Assembly (NCBI GenBank): GCA_046292445.1
Contig: JBKBQT010000064.1
Coordinates: forward strand, 1 to 9,029
DNA length: 9,029 nt
Direction of reading: 5' to 3'
Source of the DNA: CALIZF01 sp046292445
GTDB lineage: Bacteria; Pseudomonadota; Alphaproteobacteria; Rhodobacterales; Rhodobacteraceae
Positions 6,237 through 9,029 of the stretch are shown piece by piece (within the stretch, counting starts at the first letter, position 1; the number at the start of each line of letters is the position of its first letter). A program made the position numbers and the translations under genes. The notes beneath the pieces were generated by a model. That model was not told the origin of the DNA. It saw nothing but the letters and a program-made list of their open reading frames with translations, and made no database searches.

Positions 6237-6831
6237 CGGGTCTTTCCTTTGCGATCTGTGCGAAGAAGTCATCGGTCAGCCGGGCGATACGGGACACCGC
6301 GCCGTCGAGGTCGATCCGGGTTTCGCTGGTGCCGAGCCGGATGGTGGCCTGCCCGTGCCCGAGCGCCGGATCCTCCACGATCCGTACCGGCAGGTCCGGC
6401 CCGCGCGCGATCAGGATCGCCTCGGCCTCGGCCGCCGCCGCCGGGTTGATCCGAAGATCGACAGGCGTGTCGCCGACGATCTCGGCGAAGGGCAGCAGGG
6501 CATCCGCGATCTGCTGCGGCAGAGCGGCGCGGGCGACGGTCGGCAGGATGCGGGCCGTCATCTCCTCGATCAGCGGGCGAAGCGCCGCGAGAACATGGCG
6601 CAGCATGGCCGTCCGGTCGGCGGCGAGCGTGCCGAGGCATTGCGCAAGCGTATCCTGCGCCTGCGCGGCTGCATCGGTCTGCGCCGCGGCGGCATCGTCC
6701 CAGCCTGCGCGATAGCCCTGCTCGAAGGCCGCAAGCCGCGTATCCTCGAGCTCTTCGCCGTCGAGCACGACCACCGGGCGGGCGCCCCCCTCGTCGGTCT
6801 CGAAGACCTCGAACTTGAGCCGCTGCGTCAT
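6229..6831 (-). CDS. fliH: FliH-like flagellar export ATPase regulator
   Basis: FliH is the stator-like partner of the export ATPase FliI, docking it to FliN at the C-ring. The 200-residue product has the FliH/YscL/AtpF-delta layout. A charged N-terminus is followed by the glycine-spaced motif FEQGYRAGWDDAAAAQ (residues 36-51), then a long Ala/Gln-rich helical segment (about 45-110). The C-terminal domain includes VDLRINPAAAAEAEAILIAR and ends near IRLGTSETRIDLDGAV. FliH proteins diverge strongly, so the call rests on the GYxxGW motif, size and location between fliF and fliN. The ATG at 6831 overlaps the fliF stop (ATGA), so translation is probably coupled. fliI does not follow, so the ATPase must be encoded outside the window. 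Confidence 0.8.
   Translation of the reverse strand: MTQRLKFEVFETDEGGARPVVVLDGEELEDTRLAAFEQGYRAGWDDAAAAQTDAAAQAQDTLAQCLGTLAADRTAMLRHVLAALRPLIEEMTARILPTVARAALPQQIADALLPFAEIVGDTPVDLRINPAAAAEAEAILIARGPDLPVRIVEDPALGHGQATIRLGTSETRIDLDGAVSRIARLTDDFFAQIAKERPDG
6245..6248 (-). promoter_or_regulatory. Ribosome binding site that sets the fliN start
   Basis: On the minus strand AAAGGAAAG precedes the ATG at 6236, with AGGA 8 nt from it. This lies inside the 3' end of fliH. It favours the 95-residue FliN over the longer reading from 6272. Confidence 0.7.
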
Positions 6832-8393
6832 CCGCGCCGCTCCTCACGCTCTTCCATCCAGCTCCGCAGGATCTCGACCGATTCCGTCTGCCGCTCTGCG
6901 ATGAGCTTGCGCAGCCGGTCGACCGGATCGCTTGGCGGCTGGTCGTCGGCTTCCGCGGCGATGGCGTTACGTCTTAGATCCGAGCCCGGCTCGTCGATCT
7001 CGCCGGTCAGGACGGGGATCGCCTCAGCCTGTCCCGGCAAGGCCAGTGCCGGGCGTTCGGGCTGCGGCATCCGCCGGTTGCCGGCCAGGATCGGGCGGAG
7101 CACGAAAAGGCCGAGGATCACGATAACGGCTGCGGCAACACCGAGCTGGATCAGCCGCATCGGGTCGAGGCCCGCGAAGATCGACGCCTCCGACAGGGTG
7201 CCGCGCGGCTCGACCGGCTCGAATTCCATCGAACGGATGGTGATGACATCGCCCCGCGCCTCGTCGAACCCGACGGCTGCCGCAACCAGATCGCGCAGAT
7301 CCGACAGTTCGGCATCGGAACGCGCGGCCCAGACGCCGTCCGCATCCCGGCGCCCATCCACCAGAACCGCCACCGACAGGCGCTGCGTATCGCCCGGCGG
7401 GCGCTCGATCGCGCGGGTGACCTCGGACACCTCGAAATTCACCCGCTCGCGGGTCTGGGCAGCGTTGCTCCGCGTCTCGCCGCCGGCGCCGTCGCCCTCG
7501 GGCAAGTTGGAGGCGACGGTGACACCCGGCGCCGTGCCTTGCGCGGATTCCGTCTGCTCCTCGGTTTCGGTCGAGATCGCGACCCTGCCCTGCGGATCGA
7601 GCCGGCGCTCGGAGATCGATTCGCGCGCGCTGACCACATCCACCGCAACCTCGACGAGCGCGCGGCCGGGCCCGACCCGCGCGGTCAGGAGCCGCTCGAC
7701 ACTGGCCCGCAGCGCCGCGGCGCGGTCCTCGCCCCGGCGCGCGGGCGATCCCGGATCGTCAGAGCCCGCCACAAGTCCGCTCACCGCGTCGATGACCGCC
7801 ACATCGGCCGGCCGAAGCCCCGCGACCGCGGCCGCCACGAGGTGCCGTAGCGCCCGCGCCTGATCCTCGGTGAGGGCGCCGGCCCGGCTGGTCACCGTCA
7901 CCGAAGCGCTGGCCCCCGCATCGCGGCGGAACGGCTGGCCCTGGGGCACTGCGATATGGACGCGCGCCGAACGGATGGCCGGACTGGCCGCGATGGTGCG
8001 GGCCAGCTCGCCCTCCTTCGCGCGCAGATAGGCGGCGTCGAACATCTGCGCGGTGGTGCCGAAGCCGGTCAGCCGGTCGAGCAGTTCGTAGCCGGCGCCA
8101 CCGACTGCGGGCAGACCTTCGGCGGCAAGGCCCATGCGCAGCGAATCGCGCGCCGCCGCATCGACCCAGATCGCATCGCCGCGCACCTCATAGGCCACGC
8201 CGCGCCGGTCGAGCGCCGCCACGACCTCCCCCGCCGCGGCGGGGTCGAGGCCGGAATAGAACAGCGCCAGCGACGGCGCCGTCGAGAAGCGGGCGAGCGC
8301 AAGCACCGCGACGAAAACCGCGACAGTTGCCCCGACCACCACGGCACGGCGCAGCGGATCGAGCCCGGACCAGAACGGCGTCAGACGTTGCAC
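6828..8393 (-). CDS. fliF: Flagellar MS-ring protein FliF
   Basis: FliF builds the inner-membrane MS-ring, the base on which rod, C-ring and export gate assemble. From the chosen start it has 521 residues (E. coli 552). TM1 lies near residues 17-35. A YscJ/FliF ring-building domain starts at LFYSGLDPAAAGEVVAALDR and includes LLDRLTGFGTTAQMFDAAYL and RAKEGELARTIAASPAIRSA. The periplasmic FliF_C region contains NFEVSEVTRAIERPPGDTQR. TM2 (LIQLGVAAAVIVILGLFVL) lies near 414-432, and an ~85-residue cytoplasmic tail ends in SVEILRSWMEEREE, resembling the FliG-binding tail. A TTG at 8456 and an ATG at 8414 also keep the frame open. GTG at 8393 is preferred because GGGGG at 8401-8405 lies 7 nt before it and the protein then begins QRLTPFWSGL just before TM1, as expected of relatives. 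First gene of the minus-strand operon, coupled to fliH by ATGA. Confidence 0.95.
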   Translation of the reverse strand: MQRLTPFWSGLDPLRRAVVVGATVAVFVAVLALARFSTAPSLALFYSGLDPAAAGEVVAALDRRGVAYEVRGDAIWVDAAARDSLRMGLAAEGLPAVGGAGYELLDRLTGFGTTAQMFDAAYLRAKEGELARTIAASPAIRSARVHIAVPQGQPFRRDAGASASVTVTSRAGALTEDQARALRHLVAAAVAGLRPADVAVIDAVSGLVAGSDDPGSPARRGEDRAAALRASVERLLTARVGPGRALVEVAVDVVSARESISERRLDPQGRVAISTETEEQTESAQGTAPGVTVASNLPEGDGAGGETRSNAAQTRERVNFEVSEVTRAIERPPGDTQRLSVAVLVDGRRDADGVWAARSDAELSDLRDLVAAAVGFDEARGDVITIRSMEFEPVEPRGTLSEASIFAGLDPMRLIQLGVAAAVIVILGLFVLRPILAGNRRMPQPERPALALPGQAEAIPVLTGEIDEPGSDLRRNAIAAEADDQPPSDPVDRLRKLIAERQTESVEILRSWMEEREERRG

Positions 8394-8400
8394 GGCGCGA

Positions 8401-8405
8401 CCCCC
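8401..8405 (-). promoter_or_regulatory. Purine-rich ribosome site supporting the GTG start of fliF
   Basis: GGGGG (minus strand) lies 7 nt upstream of the GTG at 8393. It is a weak Shine-Dalgarno but better placed than anything before the ATG at 8414, where the nearest AGGG is about 12 nt away. It is used here to choose the start. Confidence 0.5.
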
Positions 8406-8449
8406 AGAGAACATTCCATCAACTTGCCCTGAGCAATCCCGGATCGGGC

Positions 8450-8464
8450 TTAACAATCCGTTAG
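8450..8464. promoter_or_regulatory. CtrA-like binding box in the divergent fliF/fliL promoter region
   Basis: The sequence TTAACAATCCGTTAG matches the alphaproteobacterial CtrA full site TTAA-N7-TTAA (also written TTAAC-N5-GTTAA) at all but the last base. It sits inside a longer imperfect dyad, GGGCTTAAC / GTTAGCCC (8446-8467). Its centre is about 64 bp from the fliF start and 56 bp from the fliL start, so it could serve both directions. It is the only TTAA I noticed in this GC-rich window. CtrA control of flagellar genes is known in several Rhodobacterales and in Caulobacter; binding here is inferred. No strong -10 is evident; TCTAGA at 8475-8480 is a weak candidate toward fliL. Confidence 0.62.
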
Positions 8465-8512
8465 CCCCGACGGGTCTAGAACACGGTCAACGAGGTGGAG
8501 CGCGAGGGACCG

Positions 8513-8968
8513 ATGACCGACATTGCCGAACCCGCGCCGGCGCGCCGGCGCAGCCTTCTGCCGCTCGTGATCGGGGTGGTTCTGGCCCTTGCGGCGGGTG
8601 CGGGCGGATATTTCGCAGTGGCCAGCGGGCTCATCCTGAAGGCGGGGCCGCCGCGCATCGCGGCCATGCAGGGTGCCTTCGTGGCCGTGCCGCCGCTCGT
8701 GATCTCGCTCGGGCCGGGCGCCCGCAGCCGGCACCTGCGCTTCACCGCGCAGCTGGAGGTTGCGCCCGGCGCCGCGGGCGAGGTCACGCGCCTCATGCCG
8801 CGAATCCTCGATGTGCTGAACGGTTATCTTCGCGCGGTCGAGCCGGCGGATTTCGACGATCCCGCAGCCTTCCCGCGGATCCGCGCGCAGATGCTGCGGC
8901 GGGTTCAGGTGGTGACGGGCGAGGGACGCGTGAATGACCTTCTGGTGACGGAATTCGTGCTGAACTGA
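8513..8968 (+). CDS. fliL: Flagellar basal-body-associated protein FliL
   Basis: FliL is a single-pass inner-membrane protein that surrounds or stabilises the stator units and affects torque and motor output. The 151-residue product has a short cytoplasmic N-terminus with an ARRR stretch, one transmembrane helix at about residues 14-36, and a periplasmic domain. That domain contains GAFVAVPPLVISLGPGARSR (54-73), HLRFTAQLEV, a PRILDVLNGYLRAVEPADF helix, and the C-terminal RVNDLLVTEFVLN, where V-N-D-L-L-x-T-E/D-F-V is the usual FliL ending. E. coli FliL is 154 aa. The start is ATG at 8513 with GAGGGA at 8504-8509. An in-frame GTG at 8495 would place the start within a purine-rich region and adds MEREGP, so it is less likely. 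It is divergent from fliF across a 119-bp region with the CtrA-like box, and first of a plus-strand operon that continues 7 bp later. Confidence 0.93.
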   Translation: MTDIAEPAPARRRSLLPLVIGVVLALAAGAGGYFAVASGLILKAGPPRIAAMQGAFVAVPPLVISLGPGARSRHLRFTAQLEVAPGAAGEVTRLMPRILDVLNGYLRAVEPADFDDPAAFPRIRAQMLRRVQVVTGEGRVNDLLVTEFVLN

Positions 8969-8975
8969 GGGAAAC

Positions 8976-9029
8976 ATGATGGAATTTGTCGCCAACGTCA
9001 TGCTGGCCGCCGGTGCGATCGGCGCGGCG
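8976..9029 (+). CDS. Start of an unidentified gene after fliL (cut by window end)
   Basis: Only 18 codons are visible, reading MMEFVANVMLAAGAIGAA, a short hydrophobic start that looks like an N-terminal membrane anchor. GAGGGA at 8967-8972, overlapping the fliL stop, is its ribosome site. The first ATG (8976) is 3 nt beyond it and the second (8979) is 6 nt beyond, so either could be used. It begins 7 bp after fliL and is surely in the same operon. From memory, Rhodobacteraceae often carry a small uncharacterised membrane-anchored flagellar-cluster protein here; too little is visible to name it. Confidence 0.7.
   Translation, partial: MMEFVANVMLAAGAIGAA

Noticed and set aside
6166..7863. 565-codon open frame on the plus strand
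   Set aside because: It is antisense to fliN, fliH and fliF. Its translation is Ser/Arg/Ala-rich with no recognisable domain, as expected opposite high-GC coding sequence, and the minus-strand genes carry clear family motifs.
8394..8456. TTG (8456) and ATG (8414) starts for fliF
   Set aside because: The TTG overlaps the CtrA-like dyad and adds residues unlike a FliF N-terminus. The ATG has a poorly spaced ribosome site. GTG at 8393 gives the expected short N-terminus before TM1.

Overview
The window is a block of flagellar genes from a GC-rich alphaproteobacterium. Three things point to the Rhodobacteraceae (Rhodobacter/Roseobacter-type): the hook protein sequence style, the gene order, and a CtrA-like box in the divergent promoter region. 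The family-level placement comes from remembered sequence similarity, not from a search.

Layout. Positions 1-4828 (+ strand) hold flgE (5' end outside the window), flgK, flgL and flgI: the hook, the two hook-filament junction proteins and the periplasmic P-ring. flgK follows flgE by 21 bp, and flgK/flgL and flgL/flgI overlap by 4 bp (ATGA), so they read as one translationally coupled unit. Positions 4829-5226 are a 398-bp gap between two convergent operons. I find no credible gene in it, but several short GC-rich inverted repeats that could end transcription. Positions 5227-8393 (- strand) hold, in transcription order, fliF, fliH, fliN and fliP: MS-ring, export-ATPase regulator, C-ring protein and export-gate protein. 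Each overlaps the next by 4-8 bp. Positions 8394-8512 are a 119-bp divergent intergenic region with a near-consensus CtrA box about midway between the fliF and fliL starts. Positions 8513-9029 (+ strand) hold fliL and the first 18 codons of another gene.

How they fit together. The left operon builds the outer, late parts of the flagellum (hook, junction, P-ring). The right-hand divergent pair builds the early inner-membrane base (MS-ring, C-ring, export gate, stator-associated FliL). The single CtrA-like box suggests the early genes are tied to the CtrA regulon. Notable departures from the enteric pattern are: no fliG beside fliF, although FliF keeps a FliG-binding-like tail; no fliO, fliQ or fliR beside fliP; a very short FliN; and a cysteine-free FlgI. 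I see no mobile element, CRISPR array, RNA gene or unknown defence-type system. This is a conserved chromosomal-type locus, and its most informative points are regulatory and architectural.
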